Positions 1 through 12,204 of a stretch of 64,000 bases of DNA are shown in pieces; within the stretch, counting starts at the first letter, position 1; the number at the start of each line of letters is the position of its first letter. The DNA is from Linnemannia schmuckeri (lineage: Eukaryota; Mortierellomycota; Mortierellomycetes; Mortierellales; Mortierellaceae): the NCBI GenBank assembly GCA_029449235.1, contig JANATG010000007.1:2480001-2544000 (forward strand), written 5' to 3'. The notes under the pieces were generated by a model. That model was given only the letters and a program-made list of their open reading frames with translations, did not search any database and had not been told where the DNA came from. The position numbers were made by a program, and so were the translations under genes.

Positions 1-1253
1 CAATTGATCCCATCGCTGTCTCAATTCCTGCCGTAGACTGCTCCTTCATGTACGCCTAATTAATTATGTGAATTATAAATGCACGAGTTAGTAACGCTTC
101 CTTGTTTAAAAGACAAATAACGTCGGAATTGATGCTACAGATCCAAGCATGACATGACTTACAATATCCTCATCGTTCAGCATTTCAATCAAGAACTGCG
201 ATGCCGCCTGTGAATCCGGAGAGGTGAAGCTAGGAAGAGTGTCAAAAAAAGTCTATGTCAGCATGTACTGGGGAAGTGCACGGAAAAAGATATTAGACCC
301 ACAGCTATACTAAGTAAGGCCCGCAGGCAACTGAAGTATGTCCTGGTACCAACATACATGCGACAGGGTTCGACACATCCTGGAGCGAGCAGGAAAATTG
401 GGAAGGTACATATCCTGATCCGAGCCACCAAATGCATCTCGACATTTTCTTTCCTGATCGTGGCGTGATCCTGCAACGACAACTCGTCCAGGGAAGTGGT
501 GACATTACTCACAGAGCTAGGCAGCGCAAAGACGATCCCAGGCAGCTCAGTGACAGTGCCCTGGACCTTGATCCCGTCCTTTCCGTCAAAGACCGTCTGC
601 TGGGTGCTCAAGGTAGCCGATTTCCGTTGTGGGAACCCGGTGGTCGACTTTCTTGCTGCAGTCGTTGCTGTGGTGTTGGTAGCTGCATTACTGCTGACAG
701 GAACAAGCGCAGGAACAATCCACGAGCATTTCCAGATCGTATCCCATCGCTGCAACGACGAAGGGTCCTTCTGTGACGGCGATGACGATGTCGAGCGACT
801 ACTACCACCCTTGTTGGGCGTCGAAAAGGGACTCAACCCGTTTGACAAAGTTCCTGCCGCAAATGTCACCGAACGCACCGACTCCAGAGAGAGCTCCTCC
901 TGCACTGCGGACTTGCCACGCGCAGGTCGCATTGATGGGCTGGTCAGAATCGGGCTGCTACTGCTGTTGTTGTTGTTGGCCCTGTTGCGTCCTGTTGCTT
1001 GCGGTGATGTCAACTGGGATGAACGCCGCGGTGATGACCTGACGAGTTTGGATGAGGGTCTCTTCTTGCGGAATGAGAAGGCATTCTCTTCGTCGATGGG
1101 GACGATTTCTTTGGTGGCGCTGGGCTGTTGATAGGCTGGGCTGAAAAAGTTGGTTTCCTTGCTTGGGGTAGCGTTGTAGTCTTTGTTTTCATTCAGAACA
1201 GGGAAAGGAGGAGTATTCTCCTGTGAGATGATGTCATCGTCTTGGGTATCCAT
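1..1253 (-). CDS. Hypothetical low-complexity protein, 3' end outside window
   Basis: I do not recognise this protein. My model has exon 1 at 1253-358 (ATG at 1253-1251), exon 2 at 229-163 and exon 3 from 55 off the left edge. The introns are GTATGT...TAG (357-230) and GTAAGT...TAG (162-56), and the phases join cleanly (exon 2 reads SQFLIEMLNDEDI, exon 3 continues AYMKEQSTAG). The N-terminal 200 residues are rich in Ser, Thr, Asn and basic residues (RKKRPSSK near residue 65) and look disordered; a more ordered part follows (VQGTVTELPG). The open frame extends upstream to 1463, but the start at 1253 opens an acidic stretch (MDTQDDDI) and was preferred. The serine-rich, basic N-terminus would fit a nuclear or regulatory protein, which is a guess. 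The first donor is uncertain, because GTACCT nearby could also serve. Confidence 0.5.
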
Positions 1254-1629
1254 GGTCCCAAGTGTTGACAAGGTCACGAATGTACTCCTGACTTCTGCTG
1301 ACCTATCTGAGTTCCGTCCGTCGTCAGTCAAGGATGCAAGCGAATGTCGTTGTCGTTGCTGGCTATCGGTAAGCGTAGTGTGAGGTGTGAAAGGGGTGTT
1401 TGACACGCTGGTGGCAAAAGGACCAACTTGGACGCACTTGGAACAAAAGAAATCAAAATACAAAAAACAGTCACCTGTTTTATTTCAAACGCGTTTCTGG
1501 TGGGACGCGGTCGAGCATTTAATTAAGAGACGCGTTTGTCCTTTCTTTTCCTTTTTTGCTTTTTGGCTTCATTTATTGAATTTTCTCGACGCCATAAAAC
1601 AACCCCTTTTAAACAAAACAGCGACTCCT
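1254..1629. other. Intergenic, upstream of the hypothetical gene
   Basis: Holds the presumed promoter and 5' UTR of the minus-strand gene starting at 1253, and the 3' flank of the F-box pseudogene. No further feature seen. Confidence 0.4.
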
Positions 1630-4068
1630 TCAAGAATTCGGACACTTATTAAAACAATAATACACAAAATCACGATCCCCAGTCGTAAACGCAACCCGCG
1701 GCATACTCCTCAACCCACTCCTCCTCGCACCATCAACACCACCACTATTCCTGGGATAAATCCCCGACTCATCCATCCCTCCCTCAGACGACGGCTGCGG
1801 AAGGCTCAACGTCAACCTCGTGAAGCTTTCTATCCTGGGCCGAATCGCATGGACAACCCCTCGAACCATGATCCCGCCCCACCCGTTCTCGTGGAAGTAT
1901 CGAAGGCGCGAGAACATCAATACCAGGATTTCGTTTAGGGCTACGTCGTCCATGATCTAGATACCTGACATCCACAGAATTAATAGTTTCCCTGCAACAA
2001 TCCGCTTAGACTGGTAGTCGTTGTCAGTGTTGGACAAGGATGGAGATGAGGGAGCAAGCACGTCGGATCGGGTGATGACACGAGAATTCTGTTATTCTTC
2101 CGTAAGTATGTCGAGGAGCAGACACTCCAAACCAGGACACCCCATCAGCATCCTAAACTCGAACCGATACGTAAATTTGGAACCCAGGTTGAGTGCACAG
2201 AGGTGAGGTAAGTGCCAATCCCGCGACGAGTGCGGACGCATAATCTCCATCATCAGGTCCGGTTGCCCTCCTCCTCCGCTTCCTATTGCTGCTGCCTCAT
2301 GTGTCTGCTCGGTAGGGTCAACATGACCGGTGATGCCATAGTACCGTTCTAACTCCTCAACAGGCGGAACAAAATGAGGCAATTCTCCCATTACAAGCCA
2401 TGGTAAGGATAGCTCCAAGATAACCAGCTTTGTCGTCGAAGAAAGAGTTGCAGGATGAAAACTCAATTCGCTCCACCCTCTTAGGTACAAAGTCCTGGGA
2501 TCGGGTAGCCCCGCCGGCAGACAGGTAACAATATCCTGACAGCGGTACTCCTCAATCTTGTCATCCATCTCGACATAGACAACGCTGGGACAGTGCGTGA
2601 GCAGTGCACGATCGACAATAATTCGACTATCGTCCTCGGCTATCAGTGCTAGCCGTTTCAGACGTGGGAGGTCAACCCATCCTTGGCCAAAGGAAATGAG
2701 TTGCGGCAGGTTCAAGGCTCCGACACTTGCCGAGTGGAAGTCGATGCTCTCGACTGTCACGCTAAAGGCAAATGCGATGCCATTGAGCTCGTCGGTATAG
2801 GCTTCCCGGTGCTCAAAAAATTTGACATGCTCCAGTGGCACCAGCCCATGCTCCAGATACGCCGGGCGAGATCACTGCAGGAATTCCAGCGCTCCTTGTC
2901 TGTTGATACGGTCATATCCGGCTTCTATGTCTCATTTTCCTGAGTTGCCCAACTGAACGATCCTTGCCCGAGAGAGGCCATGTGCAGCTGCTTAAAAGAC
3001 CGAAAATCCTGAAAGAACTGGCGATGAGGATGGACCATATTGAACCACAAGTCCACTGGCGTAAGGTTATGGATGTATTCCAGGTTCAAAAGGTCTATAG
3101 TCAGAGGTTTAGTTGCAAACTGCATCAGTTGTCACTGCGCAGCCATTGGGGTTTCTGCAGAGCAGGCAAAAGTGAAAACCCTGCCAGCTGAGTCTCCCAG
3201 GGCACCGATGCCTCCTCAAAAAAAATGCTATTTCGACCAGAAGAAGAGAAGTGAACCGCCCTGAGACGGCCCTCGAAGAGACGCATGCGCTCAACTACGA
3301 ACTGGACTTGGGCCTGCATCATCCCAGCCTTGTCCTATTCCCCGATCCTCCAATCTAGTCAGGGCCATATTCCTTTTCTTCGCCATCATAGTCAAAGACC
3401 TCGCCCATATAGAACCGAATCTTCTGCAGTCTCCTCAATCGACCCACCATCGAGGCAAAGCGTCCAATGATCCTCAACGAAATGACCAGACTCTCGAGTT
3501 ACTCCATGATAGGACTCGCGAGGGCCAGACCACCTCCCGGCAGATGATAAACTCGTCCTCCTGGATAAAGTTCAGTAGTTCAGGACGTCGCACGGGATGG
3601 ATAAAGATATATTCGGTAAGGACAGTTGGCTCTACATAGAGGTGGCGGATATATCCGCAATAATCGAATAACGAGTAAGTCGTCGTCGGTGCTGGTCCTG
3701 ATCCTGATGAGACATCAGTTGTTTCGAGTCCAAGAGAAAATTGACAACTCTGGATAGTTTCGCACCTGATCCTCCTTGTCCTGGCCCTGGCCCTAGTCCA
3801 GGTTCCGAGGCAAAAAGGGCACGGCGGTGGTGGCAGAGCAGCATGCGAGCCAGGCGACTAGCAGATCCTCGATAGTAGGTGCGAGAACCATGAGTCCTTT
3901 CATGAAACGACTCGCAAAAGGGTTGTCATAGAGGATGGGCAAGGTGACAGATGCGATACGCGTATTGATCCACAGAATTGAAGCCAGGGTGAAGGCGTCG
4001 CCCTCGTGTACCAGGTACTATAGAACGAGGCGGATGCATTCGAAAGGAAGGAAAGAGAACGAATCCAT
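1630..4068 (-). pseudogene. F-box/leucine-rich-repeat protein, multiply disrupted
   Basis: Read on the minus strand from ATG 4068-4066, the start gives an F-box (FLPFECIRLVL, then a TAG, then YLVHEGDAFTLASIL and VTLPILYDNPF). F-box proteins bind Skp1 and present substrates to SCF ubiquitin ligases. The rest is leucine-rich and typical of the long F-box/LRR proteins of this fungal group: HLYVEPTVLTEYIF near 3630, LNLEYIHNLTPVDLWF near 3070, LPQLISFGQGWVDL near 2700. The C-terminus (FSRLRYFHENGWGG) ends at 1630. Visible lesions are the TAG inside the F-box, a TAG after residues LPRNLD near 3810, frameshifts near 3800 and 3670, a TGA near 3490, a TGA near 2880 (EFLQ*SRPAY), a TAA near 2095 (TEE*QNSR) and a TAG near 1957 (SGI*IMDD). 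Because homology resumes after each lesion, this is a decayed full-length gene rather than chance ORFs. The longest surviving open stretch is 249 codons (2841-2092). Confidence 0.8.
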
Positions 4069-4505
4069 TCGTCGGTGGTAAGGTAATTGCCGGCGACTAA
4101 AAATGAAAGGGAAGAGGGTGAATGAACTGAATGCAGCGCAGGGAGATGATCTAGGAGTATGGATGTGTATGCATGTGAAAGGGTGCTGTAGGGAGCAGAA
4201 TAGAAACGAAAAGATAGCAGCGCTCCTATGATAAAAAGAAAAAAGAGCGGAGCTGTGAGCCTTTTCCGACCATTGGCCACGTGCCGCAGCAATTCAAGAC
4301 GAAAAGAAGTACAGTGTGCATCCTACCTCTATCGCAGCACTACTCTGACCGCAATGGCACTCTAAGCAAATAAATAGAAAAACTGCCATAGCTCAATTGA
4401 TGAAGAAACAGCAAGCAAGCACCCAGTAAAAGGCTTTTCATTCACATCCTGCTCCACCCACAACAGCGGCTTTCAAAATACAGTGTGTGTAACTAAACCA
4501 AAACT
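4069..4505. other. Intergenic
   Basis: Upstream flank of the F-box pseudogene. Nothing else supported. Confidence 0.3.
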
Positions 4506-4766
4506 CTACAAGATGCTCCTTCTCGCTCTCCATGCAACCCTCAGGATCCGAAGAATACAATCCCTCGGTATCAGCACTTTCCTCAAAGGCTCTGGCAGAT
4601 TGAATTCCATTCTTGTAATCTTGCTCGGCAAAGCCTCGACCACATCGACCAGTGTCTTGAACGCGAATTTATTCAGCACTCCTCAATTCAAATTCTCCAG
4701 ATTCTGGAACATCACCGTCAAGGGGAGAATTGATAAAACATATCCTGCAAAGGCCTCTATATCTGC
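4506..4766 (-). pseudogene. Leucine-rich gene remnant
   Basis: On the minus strand one frame reads as a leucine-rich helical or LRR-like segment: AFAGYVLSILPLTVMFQNLE, then an in-frame TGA (4685-4683), then FKTLVDVVEALPSKITRMEF, ending at TAG 4508-4506. A second stop (4769-4767) closes it upstream. It lies directly upstream of the F-box/LRR pseudogene and on the same strand, so it may be a fragment of a related gene. Too little remains to assign a family. Confidence 0.35.
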
Positions 4767-5847
4767 CTATTTCCAACATGATTGATGGCCTAAGCTGGAA
4801 GCTTTGACTCAAGGTCACGAACTGGATTAGAAAGTTGCCTTACTCACTTAGTCAACGACATTCATTCATTTTCTGGATTCAGTAAGCCTCTTCCCTCACC
4901 TGTTGACTTCCGCTGGTTCGCGCTCAATTGGTGCCCTGCTATTGTGTGCCCTAACAAGTGTATCTTTTTTCAATTTGTAGTAGGTCATTGCCAACACATG
5001 AACGCAGTAATAGATGGGCAATTACATCAAAGGTTGTAAAGGAATTTGGACATAATATATCACCAGCTTAGCGGCTAGTATCTTACAGCGACCATCATAA
5101 GTACCACCAGGGGCATATATGGATCATGCAACAAACGCGATGACAGTTTAATGATATCATAGTAATAGAATTGCAAACCAATTTACCTGGCGAGTCTGAA
5201 CAACAGATAACTCGAAAAAGGGGATTTTTATACGTCAATGGACCATCATGACACTTAGACAAGGCAAAATGTTCAGGAACTCATCTTTGTTACTGAATAG
5301 TAGTGAGATAGATCTCAAGGCACGCATACACCTGCTGGCTCTGGCACTTTTGGCAATAACAACATTGAGAATGCATGTGGCCTCCAAGGAAAAAGCCGGT
5401 CTTCAAGCAATGGAAATTGTTACTCTCTTCTCCTTTTATTTGCCTCCATTCTGCACGCCATGTTTTCTTCACATCTCAGTTTGGGAGTATGCCAGTGTCA
5501 ACGTCACTCCCTTCTCGTGGTTTTTACAAACATAAAGATCATTACTTAACCGCAACAAGATCCCATATTATATCGGCAGTTACCTCTATTTACATTAAGC
5601 GGTCCCGTCTCCAAGCAACAAAATCTGAATCTTAGCGAATAAACTCTTTAAGTAGATCAACACGAACCTTGTTCCTGGTTGAGTTATTGCTTTATCAAAA
5701 ACAACTTTATTTGTCTTACTGATGAGTAATTTTGTATTTATGATACGCGGGTTAAATGGACAGCAACTATAAGTTCATTTGATCATCATTGGGAAAAAAA
5801 ATTCTATTGTACAAATATTTTACACCGAAAAAATCCCTGCAACCAAC
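4767..5847. other. Intergenic, AT-rich, no gene seen
   Basis: About 1.1 kb between the leucine-rich remnant and the esterase pseudogene. Only short ORFs without protein-like composition; no RNA gene or repeat recognised. Confidence 0.35.
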
Positions 5848-8015
5848 TCACTTGGGATTATTTGGTATCCGGATCCAAAAGTCGTACAAGAACACGCCAT
5901 CCATCCACCGACATACATCCGCCTCCAAATTTTCTAACATCCTACTCTTCAAATTTAAATCCAACACCGGGTTCTCAGCTCCATACGGCTCCCACTTTAC
6001 GTTCGTCACATCTTCATTCTTGCTCTCGACACCAACAAGCCCCGACTGCGGGTTGGGGTCCCTCGTCTTGGCAAAGGTAGTCAACCGATCGATGACTTGT
6101 CTTGAGAACCGTGCATCGTCGCCTGTTTATTCAAATCTCGGCGGTAACGCCCCGCTGGCAAAGATGGGTTGGATATCATTAGAGTGACAGACACGTCCTG
6201 TGTTGTAAGAACAATACGGTCGACCGACGAGAGGTGTATCACGTCCACGCGAGAAGCGGTAGTTGTAGGTCGGTTTGTGAGTCGCCATTTGGCGACTGAG
6301 GTACTGGAGCGGGCAGTGCCAAAAGTAGTCCGTTCATAAATGTGTGATTGCATCACGAGCGGCGTCCGTGTTGTTGGGTTGGAGAGTAAAGAAAGAAGAG
6401 TTCATCACTGCGGGGACCCGATCTTTGTCGAATATTACACCCAAGGCATCAGAGATATTGGTGTTAGCGATCGGAATCGGGTTCGGGAAAAACAGTGAGA
6501 GGTAGAACCCTGCTTCATCCTTTGTCGCTCCCCACAAAACGTTAGCCTTGGTGTTGTATTTTTCCGTATTAACCCTTGCTGAGAAATCGTCCGGGATGAG
6601 GTCTCCATCCGCGGCAAGTCGAAGAACAAGCCTGAACGTCGTCCAAGGATCATCCTCAAGCACCTTCTGCTCCGCGATCATACTAGCCTCCAGGATATCA
6701 TTCGTTGATTTTCTCCGAGCGCAGGTCAAATCCCCCAAATCACAACCTAACGCATCCATAAGATAATTATTCAGCCTACTCGCAGATTGTGGTGTTAAAA
6801 AAGGCTGACTCACAGCATTACTCTCGCTGATGACGCTGTGATAGAGTCCAAATGCAGAGGGAGCCGAGAGGAGGACGCGGATACTGTGACCACCAGAGGA
6901 TTCCCCAAAGAGGGTTGCACGGTTGGGGTCACCCCCGAAAGCAGTAATGTTATTTTGAACCCATTGGAGGGCAAGAATTTGGTCACGTAGGCCTTGGTTT
7001 CCGGGTACGGTGGATCTGGACCAGGTGTTGGCGTTTTCGAACCAGCCAAAGAGCCCGAGGCGATAGTTAATGGTGACTACTACGACCCCTCCACGCGAGA
7101 CCAGATTGCCAGGCTCAAACAGCATTATTGATCCCGAGAAGCTATTAATTCCATAAGAAAAAAGTAGTATATTTTTGGTCAGGCGAAGTATTTTTGCCCT
7201 TTCATAAAAAAAAGAGGGAAAAAAAGAGAGAGAAATACTTACTTGGAGAATCCACCACCATGGATGTAGAACATGACAGGCAGGGGCGCCATGCCATCAC
7301 TCTTCAAACTGGGCGTGTAAACATTCAGAGTCAAGCAATCTTCATCCTCCGGCGCAACATTCTTGATCATCGCTAGTGCAGTGGGTACCGGACTCATGGA
7401 TTGGGTGTCTGTGGGCAAATATTTCCGTACTGGCTTGCGTCATAGGTAGTTGTGAAGGGCGCCTTAGGGACAGGTGGTGCGAACCGACGCTCTCCGATAG
7501 GTACCTCGGCGTAGGGGATACCCAGGAAGCGAAATGAATTCTGGTCACGTCAGCCTTGGACCTGTCCAATAGGTGTGTCTAGTTTGATCTGGCGACTTAT
7601 GTCCTGAGAGAAGAGCACCCGACGCATGACGCTGTTGAAGCAGGCTGTGGGGAGTTTGGTCTTGCAAGAAACCCAGTCCGTCTTGCCTGAACTCTTATTC
7701 ACAGCAGACAGTTGATCGCGATACCAGGAATGCCTACAGAGCACAAAAACATAGAATTGATAAATTAATTAGTGAACATACGAAAGTGCTCTGGAAAAGG
7801 GAGGGGGTTCGACTTTTTTTCAATTCAGAAAATCGATACATAACGCTTCTTTTCCTTACCGTTGTAGACCCAGAACTGAGAATGACCAGAGACTTCTTGC
7901 TGAGCCACAGCGTTGTTGTTGAGCAGAGACAGGCTGACTGCGCCAGCAGTGCCTGGAATGTAGATGTATCCACCTAAAAATCAATCCACGGTGCAGTGTT
8001 CGAGTAAGTAAATGC

Positions 8016-8056
<41 letters not shown>

Positions 8057-8313
8057 ACCATCACCCAGGGAACGACAAGAGTCCATTCCGCTATAGTATC
8101 CTTTCGGTTGTGACAAGAGAAGAAGGAGTATTTGGCTGTGGTCGAGTCGACATCGTTCTCGAGGATGATACTCACACCGCCAATGTCGCTGGCAACAGGT
8201 GCCAGGGGGTACGACAGTCTCTTCTCATGTTTTAAGGGAACAGCATTGATAATGCAGGTTTGCAGAAGGAATACGGAAAGGAGTGGCAAAAAGAATAATT
8301 TGAGTGACAGCAT
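5848..8313 (-). pseudogene. Secreted type-B carboxylesterase, disrupted
   Basis: A type-B carboxylesterase/lipase (alpha/beta hydrolase) on the minus strand. My exons are 8313-8059, 7973-7860, 7733-7243 and 7141-5848. It starts with a signal peptide (MLSLKLFFLPLLSVFLLQ). Family landmarks are FLGIPYAEVPIGERRF, VMFYIHGGGFS (oxyanion loop), VTINYRLGLFGW, the nucleophile elbow GESSGG (GESAGG is usual), and CHSNDIQPIF around the catalytic His. The last exon keeps one frame for about 430 codons but carries a TGA where the paralogue at 9174-10154 reads FGTDYF (here THL*TDYFWHC, near 6343) and a TAA near 6135 (PRFE*TGDDARF). Further lesions are a frameshift at the end of exon 1 near 8105, a probable one-base shift at the exon 2/3 join, a TGA near 7556 (GQVQG*RDQNSF), and a frameshift near 7390. 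Intron 1 contains a 35-nt poly(A) tract. Confidence 0.85.
8020..8054. repeat. Poly(A) tract, 35 nt
   Basis: Uninterrupted A run on the plus strand (T run on the coding strand) inside intron 1 of the esterase pseudogene. Confidence 0.95.
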
Positions 8314-9173
8314 CGGGTGTGAAAGGATACGACTAAGCAAATAGGTGGAAAAAGGATGCGGGAATGAAGTAGCTTTATATTTCGTTTTATGCTTTTCTGA
8401 AAACGAATATGGGCGGTTGAGAGGTCCCGTCATGACCGTGCGAGAGAAGAGAAAGTGTGGAGGCTGAGTTGCTTCGCCCATCTAGAAAGTGAGATATAAA
8501 AAATTACAGGGGAGGTAGGTCAACTGACCGTCCAAAACAAGGAAAAGAGTCCGAGTACTCTCGCATCGAGCTTATTCATTTTCGCACATGCGGCAGTGCT
8601 TGGCCCTTTTTTTTTGCTCCCACTCCTGCGTGATCGATCACAAATTAGATACCCTCTCTTCACCCATACCATTACCATCGCCAGCAACAACTTTAACGCT
8701 GAGTAAAAAAAAAAGGCGTAGGAGTGAAAGGAGAAGGGGACGGCGAAGAAAGTGGGAAGTGGGCAGGGAGTCAGAGGAGAGACAGGATATTATTTATTTG
8801 TGAAAATAGGCAGAGCAAAGACCGTTACTGATATTTTCTGTTACTCCAAATTTCGGAGGGCTGTGCAGAACAAAAAGGGACCTCCATAGTGATGTGGCAT
8901 CATTTTTTAGGCCAGCATTGTCTTCTGCAATTCACCCATCCTCTTTCTTTGATTCTCTCTTCCCTTATTCCAGAATGCGAAAAATAGAACATTGGCAAGA
9001 ACGGCAAATTGGAAAAAACGCTACATGTAGCCCACATATTACTTTTTTTTTTTTTTTTTTTTTTTTGACAGTGCCAGCATAGCCAGAGCAAGTTGTATTC
9101 TCCTTTGTTTTTTCTTCTTTCCTCATTCATGCTTGTTTATTATTTTTATTACAAAAAAAATACCACTCGCAGT
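8314..9173. other. Intergenic with a 24-nt poly(T) tract
   Basis: Separates the two esterase relics. Contains a purine-rich stretch near 8706-8790 and a T run at 9043-9066. No gene recognised. Confidence 0.4.
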
Positions 9174-10154
9174 TTACGTGGACTTGTTGGGAATGCGTAT
9201 CCAAAAGTCATACAAGAACAAATAATCCATCCACCTACATGTCGCAGCCTTCAAATTATTCACCATTCGACTCTGCACATTCAGATCCAACACTGGATTC
9301 TGATCCACCATACGGCAATCACTGAACACTCGTTACATCCAGATTCCTGCTTTCAACACCAACAAGGCCCGGTTGCGGGTTTGGATTGTCCGTCTTGGCG
9401 AAAGTAGCCAACCGATCAACGACCTGGCGTGCAAACCGGGCATCGTCTCCGATTTGACTGTATCCGGGGACCGAGGCGCCGCTGGCAAAAACAGGTTGGG
9501 TTTCTGCAGAGTGGCAGACTCGACCAGTCGAAGCTGAGCAATAGTTGTTCCCGGTAAGTAAGTATCTCTTCCACGCGAGAACCGGAAGTTGTAAGTCGGT
9601 TTGTGGGTCGCCATCTGGTGACTGAGGTACTACAACGGACACGACCAAAAGTAATCGGTTCCGAAGAGTGTGAATGCATTGCGGGCGGCGTCAATATTGC
9701 TGGGGGGTTAGGCGAAATAGGACGAGCCTATAATGACGGCAGTCCGACTCCTATCAAAGATCAATTTCAACGCTCCCGCGGCACCGGTGATGGAGATTGG
9801 GTGTGGGAAATAGAGCGGAACATAGAGTCTGGCTTCGTCCTTGGTGATGCCCCACATGATGTTGGTCTTGGTGTTGTACCGCTCTGACTTGACGAGTGTC
9901 GAGAAATATGCCGGGATGAGGCCTTCGTCTGCAGTAGGCTGTTCAACAAGCCCGAAAGTCGTCCATGTGTCGTCATCGAGCGTTAATTGGTCGGCCTTTA
10001 TACTAGCGTCCAAGATCTCGTTTGCTGGCTTGCTACGGGCGTATGCAATATTCCCTGGGTTACTACCAAGAGATGTTATGAGGCAGTTTGTCAGTTTGGT
10101 CGCCAGCAGAACGAGTGCGATGACTGTCAGGAAGGCGAACTTGGATAACAACAT
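9174..10154 (-). pseudogene. Carboxylesterase relic: signal peptide joined to the C-terminal half
   Basis: The frame starting at 10154 opens with a hydrophobic signal peptide (MLLSKFAFLTVIALVLLA) and runs straight into a segment matching the middle of the neighbouring esterase: KPANEILDASIKADQ here against KSTNDILEASMIAEQ there, and NTKTNIMWGITKDEA against NTKANVLWGATKDEA. The oxyanion loop, the GESSGG elbow and all the N-terminal catalytic half are missing. A TAG follows SSYFA (near 9708), with another stop near 9630. The C-terminus then continues through frameshifts (SHQMATHKPTYNFRFSRGRD, LVGVESRNLDVTS, CRWMDYLFLYDFWIRIPN) to TAA at 9176-9174. This is a paralogue with a large internal deletion plus point lesions. 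The signal-peptide junction is odd enough to flag. Confidence 0.8.
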
Positions 10155-11942
10155 GGGTAAATCTACTATGGCTGTGGTGAAAGAAGGTGATAGGTGCGCT
10201 AGAGAAAGGGAAAGGACGATGAGCTTTTGTCTGGTAAAAGTATAGAAGAGGAAGCTGAAGACTCCAGGTCTGATGAGTCGCTTCTTTTATAGTTTGTCGT
10301 CCACAGAGGAACCTCTCTTTCGCTACTGCGTAGTCGACCGCATTGATCTTTAACCATCGTTTTAATTGCAGTTAACGTCGCCCCGCTCAACAAAGGAGCC
10401 GATTCTCCACATCGTCGCAACAGCACGAATAAAAAATAAACAAAATACAAAAGGGAGTATGTTCATTGAATAGGATGAGGAGACAGGGGTAAAAGGGGGG
10501 AACAGAGAAGGAGGGTCCCTTGCGTCGAAAAAGGCATATGCGCTACCTTGATTAAGGTTATCCACTAAGCAATTGAACCGAGAAGCTCTAAAGAGACGAG
10601 TTGGTATGCATGCAGGACTTACATATTTTCCTAGGTAGGCGATGTCTCTCCCTCCTCTCTGTCTCATTCGCTGCACACTGTCGTGCCATTTCCACTCTAG
10701 CCCGCGAAAAAGACAAGAAAAAGCAAAAATAGGGTATTTGAGCTTGTGTTGTTTTAGTTTTCTCGGATGAGTGAAGAGCAGGAAAAAATGGTCTGTGCAC
10801 TTATTAACTGCCTTAGGTTATGAGAGGAGAGAGAGATAGTAAGTGCGAATGAGCGAAAGAGAGGGCCAGTAAACAAACAAGGGAATGCTACATTCCTCCA
10901 CTCCAATCCTAACCAACCGTTTTGGTCGTCATTCAACCAACTCTCCTCCGTCTTTTTTCATATACACATACCTATTCACCCATCGCCTTTGCCATCTTTC
11001 TTTCCAGAACAGGAAATAATAACCTTGATTTTCTAGCTTTGTCACCCCAAATTTTCTCTTGGGCTTGTTAACAGACAGTGTGTCTGCTAGGTGCCATCAA
11101 TGAGACGCTTCACTACACTTGTCACGCTTCGTCATAACATTTCTCTTCTTCTGCTACGTCCATACAATGAATCTTCCGGTGTTTATCTGTTGCTTGTGCA
11201 TGCGCATCATGCATGCCCCTTCACATATTCGCTCCCCAGGAACAACACCCCTCTTTACCTCTTACCCTATTGCTCGACCTCCTCCCTCCAAGAATTGAGA
11301 AATAGGGTTGGGTGGTAATGTGTTGTAGCGCCTCTAGCCACTAGATCAGCTTAATCGCATCTTGCAAGCGCAAAAAAATCACTGAGAATCAAAAAATCGA
11401 GCCAGCAAAAAACTGAAAAGAGATTATGCAGGGAAAAGAGTGAAGCCAAAAGCTTCATCCTCGAAACGGTTGCCTTTTTGCTTATCATGTTTGATGGTTC
11501 ATTGAATAGGAGGTAGAAGAGTAGAGATGAAGGACTGGAATGTAAAACCCGGAGCATCAGAGTGTACGCAAAAGAAAAATCATTAAAGCGAAAGGAGAAA
11601 AATTCAAACTTGAGCGTGCAGTCGAAAACATACTAAGCAACGCAATTTAAATGATGCAAATAATGCTTGGATCAAGCACTTCAACACAATGGCGATCGAA
11701 AGTGGGAAGCTGTTGACAAATGATATGTGAAAATGGCCTGTTAGCGGCGAGGTAGAAGACGCGTCGTTATCATAATCGAAGTATCTGTTCGCATAGTCTT
11801 GTTTGGAAACACATACACGAAAAAAAAGATGTTGCACTATGTTTAGAAAAGAATACTGGCTGCTAAAAGAAATGAAAGCAGAGAGAGATGGCATGCCCAC
11901 CACTCTAGAGAACAAAAAGACTCTCTCTCGACGGTGGAAAGC
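10155..11942. other. Intergenic, no gene seen
   Basis: About 1.8 kb upstream of the esterase relic and downstream of the tRNA. Several short ORFs on both strands lack recognisable domains and plausible splice partners. Confidence 0.4.
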
Positions 11943-11946
11943 AAAA
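11943..11946 (-). terminator. RNA polymerase III terminator of tRNA-Leu
   Basis: TTTT on the minus strand, a few bases downstream of the tRNA 3' end, the usual Pol III stop. Confidence 0.7.
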
Positions 11947-11950
11947 TAAT

Positions 11951-12032
11951 GGTAGAAGTGGGATTTGAACCCACGCCTCTCTCGAGACCGCAACTTGAGT
12001 GCGGCGCCTTAGACCAACTCGGCCATCCTACC
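11951..12032 (-). tRNA. tRNA-Leu (anticodon CAA)
   Basis: An 82-nt type II tRNA on the minus strand. The acceptor stem pairs GGTAGGA with TTCTACC. The D-arm region carries the A-box (TGGCCGAGTTGG). The anticodon stem CCGCA/TGCGG encloses the loop CTCAAGT, giving anticodon CAA (complement at 11995-11997), which reads UUG leucine codons. A long variable arm follows (TCTCGAGAGAG), and the T-arm has GGTTCAAATCC (B-box). No anticodon-loop intron is present. CCA is not encoded. Confidence 0.96.
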
Positions 12033-12173
12033 CTGGGTATTCTGTGTAAATTTTTTTACTTACTTTATTCTCAAGACAAATCTTCACGTGACAATATCAC
12101 GTGAAGGTAGGCTTTTTATTGTAAGAATAAGATGCTTGGCAAAAAAAAATGAAAAAAAGTAGGACGCTTTGCG

Positions 12174-12204
<31 letters not shown>

